Shown piece by piece: positions 8,179-15,732 of a stretch of DNA of 64,000 bases. A program made the translations under genes and the position numbers. Every line of letters begins with the position of its first letter. The first letter of the stretch is position 1. The DNA is taken from NCBI RefSeq assembly GCF_010119205.1, contig NZ_WRXM01000001.1, forward strand, positions 1,674,001 through 1,738,000. Reading direction: 5' to 3'. Under the pieces are notes generated by a model. That model did not search any database and had not been told where the DNA came from. It saw nothing but the letters and a program-made list of their open reading frames with translations. The stretch comes from Haloarcula limicola (GTDB lineage Archaea; Halobacteriota; Halobacteria; Halobacteriales; Haloarculaceae).

Positions 8179-9711
8179 TCAGTTCTCTCCGTCGCGCTCG
8201 GTCCCGCCGTCGGTCACGGGCACGCCGCCCGTCTCGGCGAGGCTGTCGAAGTCGAACGCACCGTCCGAAAGTCGCGCCGCGAGCAGCGTCGCGCCGGTGG
8301 AGACGAGGAAGGCTCCCGCGAAGGACGTGAGATACAGCGGGTCCGCGGCCGGAAGGAGGTCGCCGACGACGGGAATCGCCGTCGTCACGCCCCGAAGGTC
8401 GGGGAAGTACGCCAATCCGACGGCGAGCCCGAGGAGACTCGATAGCAGCGCGCCGGGACCGGTGAGCCGCCGGGAGTAGAGGCCGTAGACGAGCGGGAAG
8501 GCGACGGCGGCCCCAAGCAGGTCCGCGAAGAAGAACAGGCGGAGGACGCTCCGGGCGCGCAGGCTGACGTAGATCGCGGCGACGGCGACGACGGCGGTGA
8601 GCGCCCGCGCGCCCAGCCGGAGGGTGCGGTCGTCGGGCTCTGCGAGCAGTCGGGGGAGGTCTGCGGTGACGAGGCTCGAGAGCGCCGAGAACAGCGAGTC
8701 GACGGAGCTGACCACCAGCAGGAGCGCCAGCAGGACGACGCCGAGCAGTAGCCATTCGCCGAAGACGCTCTCGACGAGGACGAAGAAGGCGACGTCGGCG
8801 TTGTACGCCGCGCTCGACGCGTCGGTGACCACGTCGGCGTGGCCGACGGCGACGATCCCGAGGACCGCGGCGACGAAGACGAGCGCGCTGTTGAGCAGCG
8901 TGGCGTTGCGGAAGCCGCGGGCGACCGTCTCGCCGTCGCGGCCGGCGTAGATGCGCTGCCACCACGTCTGGTTGACGAGTTCCGCGCCGAGGATGGCGAA
9001 GGCGAGACCGAGGCCGAACTGGAGACCGGGGAGGAACCCCGCGTCTACGAGCGCCGGGTTCGTCTCGACGACGCCGGAATACACCGCGCCGGGACCGCCG
9101 AGCGAGAGGACGACGACGCCGACGACCACCGCGAGAATCGGGAGGACGAGGACCGCCTGAACCGTATCGGTGACGATGGTCGCCCGGAGGCCGCCGTAAC
9201 TCGTGTAGAGCAGGACGAAGCCGCCGACGAGCGTCGCCGTCTGCCACTGCGGGACGCCCGCGACCAGTGAGAGGGCGCTGGCGATGCCAGTCAGTTCGGC
9301 AGCGACGAAGACGAACATGTAGAGCGCGCTGACGAGGAGGACGAAGCCGTACATCATCGATCCGTAGCGGGCGTGGGCGTACTCCGTGAGCGAGTGGCCC
9401 TTCGGGAGCAGTTCGCGCACGCGTGGGCCGAGCCGGGAGTAAGCGAGCATCGGCGCGGCCTCGCCGACCGCGTAACCGACGACGGCGGCGATTCCGAACC
9501 CCGCTCCCGCTTCCGGCGCGGAGAGGAGGATCCAGACGCCCATCACCGAGGCGACGAGCGTCGCGGTCAGGCGACCCTCGCCGACGGAGTCGCGAGCGGT
9601 GAGGAAGTCGTCGGCCGACCCCTCGCGCCCCCGCGTGTACCAGACGCCGAGCGCGGCGAACGCCGCGAGCGTGAAGACGGTCAGTCCCAGCGCGACGGCC
9701 GTGGTCACCAC
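8179..9711 (-). CDS. sodium:solute symporter, probable ThiV-type thiamin-precursor transporter
   Basis: A 510-residue SSS-family (PanF-like) symporter with about 13 membrane helices. The family core is visible in FLTARDSVGEGRLTATLVAS and in YGGLRATIVTDTVQAVL. The substrate cannot be read from sequence. Because its GTG start (9711) overlaps the upstream tenA by seven bases, and a ThiN-type thiamin regulator lies two genes away, it is likely a hydroxymethylpyrimidine or thiamin-fragment importer, like the SSS transporter called ThiV in comparative-genomics work. It is the last gene of the minus-strand thi operon. Pantothenate or proline transport are the alternatives if context misleads. Confidence 0.82.
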   Translation of the reverse strand: MVTTAVALGLTVFTLAAFAALGVWYTRGREGSADDFLTARDSVGEGRLTATLVASVMGVWILLSAPEAGAGFGIAAVVGYAVGEAAPMLAYSRLGPRVRELLPKGHSLTEYAHARYGSMMYGFVLLVSALYMFVFVAAELTGIASALSLVAGVPQWQTATLVGGFVLLYTSYGGLRATIVTDTVQAVLVLPILAVVVGVVVLSLGGPGAVYSGVVETNPALVDAGFLPGLQFGLGLAFAILGAELVNQTWWQRIYAGRDGETVARGFRNATLLNSALVFVAAVLGIVAVGHADVVTDASSAAYNADVAFFVLVESVFGEWLLLGVVLLALLLVVSSVDSLFSALSSLVTADLPRLLAEPDDRTLRLGARALTAVVAVAAIYVSLRARSVLRLFFFADLLGAAVAFPLVYGLYSRRLTGPGALLSSLLGLAVGLAYFPDLRGVTTAIPVVGDLLPAADPLYLTSFAGAFLVSTGATLLAARLSDGAFDFDSLAETGGVPVTDGGTERDGEN

Positions 9712-10499
9712 GAGCGGTCACCACCGTCGGTCGTCGCCGCGCTCCCGCCGTCGTCTTCCTCGCCCGTTCCCACGTAGGCCGCGTCGAAGAAGGCGACTTC
9801 CAGTTCGACAGTTCGACGGAACAGGTCAGCGAGCCTCTCCTGCCGGCGCTCGCTCGCGGCCGCGCCCTCCCGGTCGAGTTCCGCCCGGAGCCAGCCGACG
9901 AACTCCTCGAAGGCCGGAACCGCGTGGAGGTCCACCCATTCGGCGAGATAGAACCGGTCGGGGCGGTCACCGTCGCTATCCGCGGCCGTCGCCCACGCGA
10001 GGTACACCCACTCGGCGGGGACGAGGACGGCCAGCGTCTCGGCGTAGCCGCCCCGTCCGGTCGCCCGCAGGAGCAGGTCCCGGAACGCCGCCGTGGTCGG
10101 CGTCAGGTCGGGACTGTCGTGCGCCGATTCGTCGACGCCGAGCGCGTCGAAGGAGCGCTCGAAGTAGTCGCTCTCCTCGTCGGTGAGCGTCCCGAGAAAA
10201 TCGGTGAGACGGGACTTCGCGCCCATCGTCGGCGCGTCGCCGACGGCGTGGCCGAACGCGCCGACGAGCGTCTCCAGGAAGGCGTAGTCCTGCACGAGAT
10301 ACCGGCGGAAGACGGCGTCGTCGAGTTCGTCGGCGCGGAGTTCGCGGGTGAACCGGTGGTCGGTCGCCTCGGTCCACGACGGCTCCGAGCGCGCTCTGAG
10401 CCAATCGGTGAATCGCGGATTCTCGTGGTTCACTGCGTACTCGCCGTAGGTGGCCGGCACCGCCGCCGGGATCTCGTCCGTCCCCGTCACACCGACCAC
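9705..10499 (-). CDS. TenA family protein, cysteine-less (TenA_E-like)
   Basis: A 264-residue TenA-fold protein. TenA enzymes hydrolyse aminopyrimidine thiamin breakdown products for salvage. The substrate Asp is present in YLVQDYAFLE (~67-76) and the C-terminal Glu in TVELEVAFFDAAY, but the catalytic-Cys segment reads LVPAEWVYL, with Ala in place of Cys. That fits the Cys-less TenA_E class, which handles other pyrimidine derivatives, rather than classical thiaminase II. The acidic Gly-rich C-terminal tail is extra. It overlaps its paralogue (10487-11152) by 13 bases and the transporter by seven, so all three are one operon. Confidence 0.86.
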   Translation of the reverse strand: MVGVTGTDEIPAAVPATYGEYAVNHENPRFTDWLRARSEPSWTEATDHRFTRELRADELDDAVFRRYLVQDYAFLETLVGAFGHAVGDAPTMGAKSRLTDFLGTLTDEESDYFERSFDALGVDESAHDSPDLTPTTAAFRDLLLRATGRGGYAETLAVLVPAEWVYLAWATAADSDGDRPDRFYLAEWVDLHAVPAFEEFVGWLRAELDREGAAASERRQERLADLFRRTVELEVAFFDAAYVGTGEEDDGGSAATTDGGDRSW

Positions 10500-11152
10500 T
10501 CCTCCTCGCGCCAGGCGGCGTCCCAGAAGCGGTACTCGTAGCGGGCCGACGTCTCGAAGACCTCGCGGTAGCGCTCGCGTTCGGATTCGGTCGACTCGGC
10601 GGCCACGTCGTCCATCAGGCCCTTACACCACTCCGTGAGCTCGGTGAACTCCTCGCCGGCGTACATCTCGATCCACGCGGCGTACCGCTCGTGGTCCGGG
10701 CGGCCGCGCTCGTCCAGTCGGCGCGCCGTCTCGTTGAACCCCCACATACAGGGCAGGAGCGCCGCCGCGAGGTCGCCGAACGTGCCGGTCGCGGCGGTGC
10801 GGACGAGGAAGTCCGTGTATCCCCGCGTCGTCGGCGATGGGTCGGTCGCTTCGAGGTCCGCTTCCGAGATACCGAACTCGGCGGCGTACTCCCGGTGGAG
10901 CTCCATCTCCGTATTGATGGTCGAGTCGAGCAGTTCGGCGAAGGTTCCCATCCGTTCCAGGTCCGGGGCGTTGGCCGCGCCCAGCGCGAACACGCGCGCG
11001 TACTCGACGAGGTAGACGTAGTCCTGCCGGACCCAGTAGCGGAACGGGGCTCCGTCTAACGTTCCCTCGCCCAACTGTTCGACCATCGGGTGGGCGACGA
11101 TGGCGTCCCAAACGGGCTCGCCGATATCGGCCAGTTCGCCGGTGAAGCTCAT
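10487..11152 (-). CDS. tenA: thiaminase II / aminopyrimidine aminohydrolase TenA (Cys type)
   Basis: A 221-residue TenA with all classical active-site elements: Asp in YWVRQDYVYLVEY (~39-51), Cys in LLPCMWGFNETA (~135-145), and a Glu near the C-terminus in ARYEYRFWDAAW. It should hydrolyse 4-amino-5-aminomethyl-2-methylpyrimidine to hydroxymethylpyrimidine for thiamin synthesis. It is the first gene of the operon, starting 116 bases from the divergent thiR. Its neighbour is a TenA lacking the Cys, so the two probably act on different substrates. Confidence 0.92.
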   Translation of the reverse strand: MSFTGELADIGEPVWDAIVAHPMVEQLGEGTLDGAPFRYWVRQDYVYLVEYARVFALGAANAPDLERMGTFAELLDSTINTEMELHREYAAEFGISEADLEATDPSPTTRGYTDFLVRTAATGTFGDLAAALLPCMWGFNETARRLDERGRPDHERYAAWIEMYAGEEFTELTEWCKGLMDDVAAESTESERERYREVFETSARYEYRFWDAAWREEEWSV

Positions 11153-11268
11153 ATCGACCGCTCGGCCTTCCGGCGTGATATAACTTAGTATTACAATCGG
11201 CTTATCGTCTCGCAGTACGGTCGAGTCGATGTCGAACGCTTAAGCGACCGGTCGCCCAACGAGGGGGT
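11153..11268. promoter_or_regulatory. divergent thi promoter region with candidate ThiR operator
   Basis: The 116 bases between tenA and thiR are A/T-rich in the left half. An imperfect palindrome centred on ACT-T-AGT (about 11181-11196, with outer TA pairs) overlaps the likely tenA promoter. On the thiR side the perfect palindrome CGCTTAAGCG (11237-11246) sits 23-32 bases ahead of the ATG and may double as TATA box and operator. ThiR proteins are known to bind palindromes in thi promoters; which of these is the operator is inference. Confidence 0.45.
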
Positions 11269-12192
11269 ATGTCCCTCCGGCTGCCGAGTGAAATCGTCGT
11301 GCAGGACGTGTTGCCGACGCTGCGCGTCTTGCTGGCGCGGGAACTCTCGGCGCACGACCTCACCCAACAGGAAGTCGCGGCGCATCTCGGCGTCACGCAG
11401 GCGGCCGTCTCGACGTACGTCAACGGCGACCCCGACCTCGAACCGCGCGTCGCGGACCACCCCCGAACCGCGGAGACGGTCGAACGGGTCGCCGCGGGAC
11501 TGGCGGACGACGAGATGGACGGCTACGACGCGCTGGCGGCCGTGCTGGAACTTGTCCGCGCCTTCGAGGACCGCGGACCCGTCTGCGAACTCCACGAGGA
11601 GGCGATGCCGGAGTTAGAGGGGCTGGGCTGTGACCTCTGCGTCCGCGGCGCGAACCCGGAACTCCGCAGGGAACGCGAGGTCCTCGACAGCGTCCGCGAG
11701 GCGAGCCGCGTCCTCGCGACCACGCCCGGTATCGTCGGCTACGTCCCCAACGTCGGGACGAACGTCGGGACCGCCCTCCCCGGGGCCGACGCCGTCTCGG
11801 ACGTGGCCGCCGTCCCCGGCCGCATCTACGTGATGGACGGCAGCGTCGAGGTGCCGGCGAACCCCGAGTTCGGCGCGTCGAAACACGTCTCCACGACGAT
11901 TCTGGCCGCGACGGCCGTCGACCCCGACCGCCGCGGCGCGCTCAACCTCGCCACCGACGACGCGCTCCTCGACGCGGCCCGCGCGCGCGGCCTCGACCTG
12001 CTGGAGTTCGAGGCGGACTACGACGACCGCGGCGACCGCCTCCGCGAGCGGTTCGAGGACCGCGGCGCGGTCCCCGACGTGCTCTACCACCGCGGCGCAT
12101 TCGGCATCGAACCGATCACCTACGTCCTCGCCGAGACGGGCGCTGCCGCCGCTCGCTTAGCCGCCGAGTTAGTCGCGGACGCGGAGGAATAG
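11269..12192 (+). CDS. thiR: ThiR: HTH-ThiN thiamin-responsive transcriptional regulator
   Basis: A 307-residue two-domain protein. Residues ~20-60 form an XRE-like helix-turn-helix (HDLTQQEVAAHLGVTQAAVS). Residues ~130-305 form a ThiN (thiamin-phosphate synthase-like) domain with GIVGYVPNVGTNVG, FGASKHVSTTILAA and YHRGAFGIEP. A linker holding several cysteines (CELHEE, CDLCVRG) joins them and may bind metal. Archaeal ThiR regulators of this build repress thiamin synthesis and transport genes when thiamin phosphate binds the ThiN domain. Divergence from tenA-tenA-transporter fits that role. It is not the ThiD-ThiN fusion enzyme, since no kinase domain is present. Confidence 0.9.
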   Translation: MSLRLPSEIVVQDVLPTLRVLLARELSAHDLTQQEVAAHLGVTQAAVSTYVNGDPDLEPRVADHPRTAETVERVAAGLADDEMDGYDALAAVLELVRAFEDRGPVCELHEEAMPELEGLGCDLCVRGANPELRREREVLDSVREASRVLATTPGIVGYVPNVGTNVGTALPGADAVSDVAAVPGRIYVMDGSVEVPANPEFGASKHVSTTILAATAVDPDRRGALNLATDDALLDAARARGLDLLEFEADYDDRGDRLRERFEDRGAVPDVLYHRGAFGIEPITYVLAETGAAAARLAAELVADAEE

Positions 12193-12264
12193 CGGTTGCG
12201 GGCGGTGGCCGGGAGAGCGCTCCGTCGCGCGACCCGGGGAAGGGCAGGCCTGCTTGAGAAGCAT

Positions 12265-12556
12265 ACCGCGCCGGAGGCGCGGTTTCACCGAACTCGCGGC
12301 GTCGCCGCGAGTTCGGCCTTTTTCGCCCACGTTCATCAGAGCGAAGCTCTGATGCAGTCGTCCGAAAGGCGCAAAGCGCCTTTCGGGATGAACGGGGGAC
12401 TCTACGAGTCCCACGAACCTGCGAACGGGCGGCGTCGCCGCCCGTGAGCAGATGACGAGAGAGCGTAGCTCTCTCGAACCACCCATCAGAAGTCGCAGAC
12501 TTCTGAGGACGTTTTTCGAGGAGCGGTTCGAGCGCGCCGGAGGCGCGACTCGAACC
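12265..12556. repeat. array of nine hairpins, each with a 3-base loop
   Basis: Nine consecutive inverted repeats fill the space between the convergent genes thiR and cheF. Arms and loops are: 12265-12272/12276-12283 (loop GGA); 12288-12300/12304-12316 (GTC); 12334-12342/12346-12354 (GAA); 12362-12372/12376-12386 (AAA); 12396-12402/12406-12412 (TAC); 12425-12433/12437-12445 (GTC); 12456-12464/12468-12476 (GTA); 12486-12494/12498-12506 (GCA); 12525-12538/12542-12556 (GGA, one bulge). Eight are perfect stems of 7-13 bp. Loop centres are spaced about 28, 42, 30, 30, 31, 31, 30 and 44 bases. Stem sequences differ from one another, so this is neither a simple tandem repeat nor CRISPR. No plausible protein is encoded. 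A GCAGGCCTGC palindrome (12244-12253) precedes the array. Confidence 0.9.
12288..12323 (+). terminator. terminator-like hairpin with T run after thiR
   Basis: The second stem of the array, 13 perfect base pairs with a GTC loop, is followed at once by CCTTTTTCG, the layout of an intrinsic terminator on the plus strand about 100 bases after the thiR stop. Archaea usually rely on T runs alone, so the stem may not be needed for termination. Confidence 0.45.
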
Positions 12557-12577
12557 CGACGACGAAAAAGGTGGTCG

Positions 12578-13456
12578 CTAGGCGTTGACGTCCTCCAGGT
12601 GCCGGCTGGCGACGATCTTCCCCTTCGGGGTGAGCGTCGGGCCGTCCGGACCGTCCTGGACGAGGTTGTCCGCGTCGAGGTCTCGCAGGAGCATCGACAC
12701 CGCGGCGGAGTCCTTCCCGAGGATGTTGGCGAGGGGCATCCCCTCCATATCGCCGGTCGAGTACATGGCGACCAGCACCTCCTTCTTGTCCCGCGTGAGG
12801 TCGACGCTCCGGATCTCCTCCATCAGTTCGGAGTACTCCCGACGGAGGTAGCGGCCGAGGATCGACATCTTCCGGGGGGACGCGAGCGTCGCCATCGTCG
12901 TGACGGCGGTGCCGTCCTGCATGTGCCGGACCTCCAGAACGGGGCGTTTGCTGCCCGATACTTCCCGAGTGGTTCGGGAGAAGTCGGAGACGGTCTCTAA
13001 GTCGATGGCGAAGGTGCCGTCCTCGCGGCGGAACTCGACGGTCCCGGGAGACAGAAAGAGGCGAGCGGTCCGCTGGGCGTCGTCGGTGACGCGACCGCCG
13101 ACGCGGGCTCGCTCCTTGACCGTCGTCTCGGTGCCGTTGACGATCGCCTTGAACAGGAGCGTGCCGAACTTCTCGATCTTCTCGTCGCCGGCCTCGATGG
13201 CGGCGACGAGGCGGCGGCCGTTCTTCTCGAAGGCGACGGTCACCGTCGAGTCGAAGAAGTCGCCCAAGTCGGGGGGCACCTGCCCGATGGCGACGTCGAA
13301 GACCGATGACAGCGGAATCGTCAGCTTGTCGTCCTCGCTGGCGGCCAGTACCAGTCGCTTCTGTGAGAGGACCACCCGACCCTTGATCGGGTCGCTGCGG
13401 GTGGAGACCTCGGAGTTGAACTGGCCGACGAAGTCGGCGATGACTGATTCCGACAT
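12578..13456 (-). CDS. cheF2: CheF-type taxis protein (second copy)
   Basis: A 292-residue CheF (DUF439) paralogue of the protein at 7162-8031. It shares the same plan: KGRVVLSQKRLVLAASEDDK (~25-45), PLSSVFDVAIGQ, a middle domain with KRPVLEVRHMQDG, and a C-terminal winged-helix segment (~215-285) reading LTRDKKEVLVAMYSTGD. Archaea often carry two CheF proteins; in Halobacterium the pair act together at the archaellum switch. It is transcribed alone on the minus strand; a TATA-like CAATATACGG lies about 30 bases before the ATG. It is separated from the che operon by the thi genes and the hairpin array. Confidence 0.9.
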   Translation of the reverse strand: MSESVIADFVGQFNSEVSTRSDPIKGRVVLSQKRLVLAASEDDKLTIPLSSVFDVAIGQVPPDLGDFFDSTVTVAFEKNGRRLVAAIEAGDEKIEKFGTLLFKAIVNGTETTVKERARVGGRVTDDAQRTARLFLSPGTVEFRREDGTFAIDLETVSDFSRTTREVSGSKRPVLEVRHMQDGTAVTTMATLASPRKMSILGRYLRREYSELMEEIRSVDLTRDKKEVLVAMYSTGDMEGMPLANILGKDSAAVSMLLRDLDADNLVQDGPDGPTLTPKGKIVASRHLEDVNA

Positions 13457-13531
13457 GCGGGGGGTTGGCCGTTGCTTGTCCGCCCCGTATATTGAGCGTT
13501 TCGCGCGAATATCAGTTCGTAGAACGAGAGA

Positions 13532-13960
13532 TTACCCGTCTACGTCCTCGGCGATGTCGGCGAGCGAGGAGTCGGCCCCGCCGGTCGAGGTGTAGACGAC
13601 GCGCGTGCCGGGCGTCCGCAGGCCGTACTCGGTGCCGTCGGTAATCACGTCCAGGTGCGCCGAGCCGCCGAGCGAGACGGTGCCGTCCGCGACCCACTCG
13701 GCGAGGCGGTTCTCGCCCTCGCGCTCGCGGGCGAGGCGGCGGTTGTCCGCGACGTGGGCGATACCACGCTCGCCCTGGATGTTCGTCTCGACGGCGGCGT
13801 AGTAGCCGTCGCCGTCGAGGGCGAGGCTGACGACGTCGCCGTCCTGTAAGCCGACGGCGTCGGGGAGAGCGACCCGCGGGCGGTCGGTACGGCCCACCGA
13901 TTCGACGGTGACGCGGTGGGTCTCGATGGCCTCGTGGTCGCTCGGGACGCGCTCCGTCAC
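13532..13960 (-). CDS. conserved haloarchaeal protein (DUF7112-like)
   Basis: A 142-residue protein conserved in haloarchaea beside S6e. The N-terminal half resembles a small beta-barrel ([20 protein letters not shown]), followed by a helical [24 protein letters not shown] segment quoted here only in part: [17 protein letters not shown] assign the DUF7112 name from memory. No catalytic motif is visible. Its ATG overlaps the rps6e stop by four bases, so the two are co-translated; a link to ribosome biology is only contextual. Confidence 0.72.
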   Translation of the reverse strand: MTERVPSDHEAIETHRVTVESVGRTDRPRVALPDAVGLQDGDVVSLALDGDGYYAAVETNIQGERGIAHVADNRRLAREREGENRLAEWVADGTVSLGGSAHLDVITDGTEYGLRTPGTRVVYTSTGGADSSLADIAEDVDG

Positions 13961-14346
13961 TCGTCGCCGTCGCCGAGCAGGTCCTCGACGGAGTCGCTGC
14001 CGCGGCCGACGATCTTGGCGTTGATCTGGCGCGTCTCGTCGCTGACCTCGCGGCCGCGGACGGTGATGCGCTTGCGCTCGCCCTCGGTGGTCGGCTCGAA
14101 GCCGACGCCGCCGTCGGACATGATAGCGGTCGTCGAGACGCCGCGGACGTCCGACCGCATCGGTCGGCCGGCCTTGTCGGAGCCACCGGTGAGTTCGAGC
14201 GTGTAGCCGTCGAGACCGACCGCGCCGCCGTCGACCTCGTCGCCGAGTTCGCGGCCCATGAAGCGGTTGGCGTCCTGTCCGTCGACGTCGATCTGGTACG
14301 TGTGGCCGTCCTCCGGGTCGGAGACGGCGACAGTGAATTCAGCCAT
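13957..14346 (-). CDS. rps6e: 30S ribosomal protein S6e
   Basis: A 129-residue S6e, the archaeal/eukaryotic small-subunit protein. Signature segments are [20 protein letters not shown] (~17-36), [17 protein letters not shown] (~49-65) and [11 protein letters not shown]. It is the short archaeal form without the eukaryotic phosphorylated tail. The ATG at 14346 gives the usual MAEF-type start. It shares an operon with the following DUF7112-like gene (overlap). Confidence 0.97.
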   Translation of the reverse strand: MAEFTVAVSDPEDGHTYQIDVDGQDANRFMGRELGDEVDGGAVGLDGYTLELTGGSDKAGRPMRSDVRGVSTTAIMSDGGVGFEPTTEGERKRITVRGREVSDETRQINAKIVGRGSDSVEDLLGDGDE

Positions 14347-14422
14347 ACCTGTTCTCAATCAATCCCGCGCCAAAAGCGCATCGAAGCAGTGGCGCTATTT
14401 CCCGTCCGTAGCGAGGCCACAG

Positions 14423-14845
14423 TCACTCCTCGACGTCGACGATGGTGCTCACGCGGGCGTTGGCCTTGAGCCTCAGTCCCGCGCCGCCGACGGATAGCGG
14501 TACGCGGGGGAGTTCCGCGACGGTGAGCGTCGGGTGAGTCGCGCCGCGTTCGAGCAACTCGGTTCGGGGCTGGAACGTTACTGTCCCCTCGCCGGTGAGC
14601 GACTCGTTGAACTCGACGAGGTACTGCCCCTCGCGCAGCGTCCACCACTCGTAGTCGTCGTCCGGGTCGCGTTTCGCGCTGCGGTGCGGAACGGTTTCGG
14701 CGGGTTCGAGTTCGCCGCCGCCGAAGTCGATGCGGCCGGGTTCGACCACATCGAACACCTCGGCGACCGTAAGATCGAAGCCCGGGCTGTCGCTTTGGGT
14801 CGGCTCGTGGACGATATCGGTGACGTATTCGCCGTAGTCGGGCAT
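14423..14845 (-). CDS. dCTP deaminase/dUTPase-family protein
   Basis: A 140-residue protein of the dUTPase/dCTP deaminase superfamily, about the size of the short haloarchaeal members. Segments pointing to the fold are RIDFGGGELEPAE, EWWTLREGQYLVEFNESLTG (the strand before the nucleotide site, ~66-85) and a C-terminal GGAGLRLKANA that replaces the canonical flexible motif. The full set of catalytic motifs is not obvious, so activity (dCTP deamination or dUTP hydrolysis) is uncertain. It is minus strand and upstream of rps6e by 76 bases, but probably transcribed separately. Confidence 0.65.
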   Translation of the reverse strand: MPDYGEYVTDIVHEPTQSDSPGFDLTVAEVFDVVEPGRIDFGGGELEPAETVPHRSAKRDPDDDYEWWTLREGQYLVEFNESLTGEGTVTFQPRTELLERGATHPTLTVAELPRVPLSVGGAGLRLKANARVSTIVDVEE

Positions 14846-14953
14846 AGTCGGAGGTATCTCCCGCTCGTGTCAAAACAGTGGGGGCGGACAACGGCACTCT
14901 CCGGATTCGGGTCCGAGCGTCCGTCGCCGCCTCGACGGCTCAGCGCTGTTCCT

Positions 14954-15006
14954 GTACGGTTCTTCGACAATATTTACCCCAATATCTATTGGTTAGCAAA
15001 CCGTAC
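14954..15006. promoter_or_regulatory. inverted repeat flanking A/T-rich promoter of divergent genes
   Basis: GTACGGTT (14954-14961) and its exact reverse complement AACCGTAC (14999-15006) bracket an A/T-rich core with AATATTTACC and AATATCTATT. The interval lies in the 277-base space between the dUTPase-like gene and the divergent HTH gene. It resembles a two-site operator around a promoter; the HTH protein itself is a candidate binder (inference). Confidence 0.45.
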
Positions 15007-15122
15007 GTAGGTAGTAGACTCGGATTTGCATCCCGTGTGCCGCTCGGGGTGAGTATCGGACGGACGAGCAGCGAAATGGAAAAGCGACCCCATCCGGCGT
15101 GCTCGAAAGCGGAGAGACGACG

Positions 15123-15677
15123 ATGACAGACGAACACAGTGACCCACACACGACGGCCCGGACACGGACTCGCGGACGAGAGCGATCGGTAGCGCACCTC
15201 ATGGACGCACTGGATACCGACGAGGTAGCCGAGAAGGACTACGTGATACGCGAGGTGCTCCAGTTGCTCACCGTCACCGACTCGCGGAGCGGACAGCGGT
15301 CGGTTCCGCCGGAGCTATCGGATACGTCCTTAGACGCCATCTTCGAGACGCTCAGCCGCCCGGTCCGCCGCCGGATCCTGCTGGCGCTCGCGGAACGCGG
15401 CGAGTGCGACGAGACGGAGTTCATCGCCGAGACGTTCGCGGACGGGGAATCGGACGACACCCTCGCCGCCGCGAAGCAGGGACGCGTCCGCGTCCACCTC
15501 CAGAAGCTCGACGCGCGGGAGTACGTAGAGTGGGACCGCGAGGCGGAGACGATTCGCCGCGGGCCGAATTTCGAGGAGGTCGCGCCGCTACTGGACCTGA
15601 TCGAGGACGCCGAGACGCCGGGCCGCGAGGCGGAAGAAGAGCAGTCAGCGGATTCACAGATGGGCGCGGACGACTAA
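15123..15677 (+). CDS. HTH regulator with DUF7344/ArsR-like winged helix
   Basis: A 184-residue protein with a central winged helix (~65-150). LDAIFETLSRPVRRRILLAL is the typical haloarchaeal DUF7344/ArsR entry helix, followed by VRVHLQKLDAREYVEWDRE as recognition helix and wing. The N-terminus is Thr/Arg-rich and unstructured and the C-terminus is acidic. The ATG at 15123 is preferred to the frame-opening start eight codons earlier because it begins the usual MTDEHS-type leader. It stands alone, divergent from the dUTPase-like gene; target genes are unknown. Confidence 0.82.
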   Translation: MTDEHSDPHTTARTRTRGRERSVAHLMDALDTDEVAEKDYVIREVLQLLTVTDSRSGQRSVPPELSDTSLDAIFETLSRPVRRRILLALAERGECDETEFIAETFADGESDDTLAAAKQGRVRVHLQKLDAREYVEWDREAETIRRGPNFEEVAPLLDLIEDAETPGREAEEEQSADSQMGADD

Positions 15678-15732
15678 CTCGGTGGACGCCGAAGTCCCGG
15701 TCGTCGAATGGGTTCTACCCGCCGTCGGGCTC

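Noticed and set aside
11153-11268. TPP riboswitch in the thi promoter region
   Set aside because: No CTGAGA-type THI-box core is seen, and a protein regulator (ThiR) is encoded next to it.
12265-12556. CRISPR array
   Set aside because: Spacing near 30 bases looks CRISPR-like, but the units are different palindromes with no constant repeat, and no cas gene is present.
14357-14897. 180-codon frame opposite and overlapping the dUTPase-like gene
   Set aside because: Arg-rich out-of-frame shadow; the 140-residue frame has the fold motifs.
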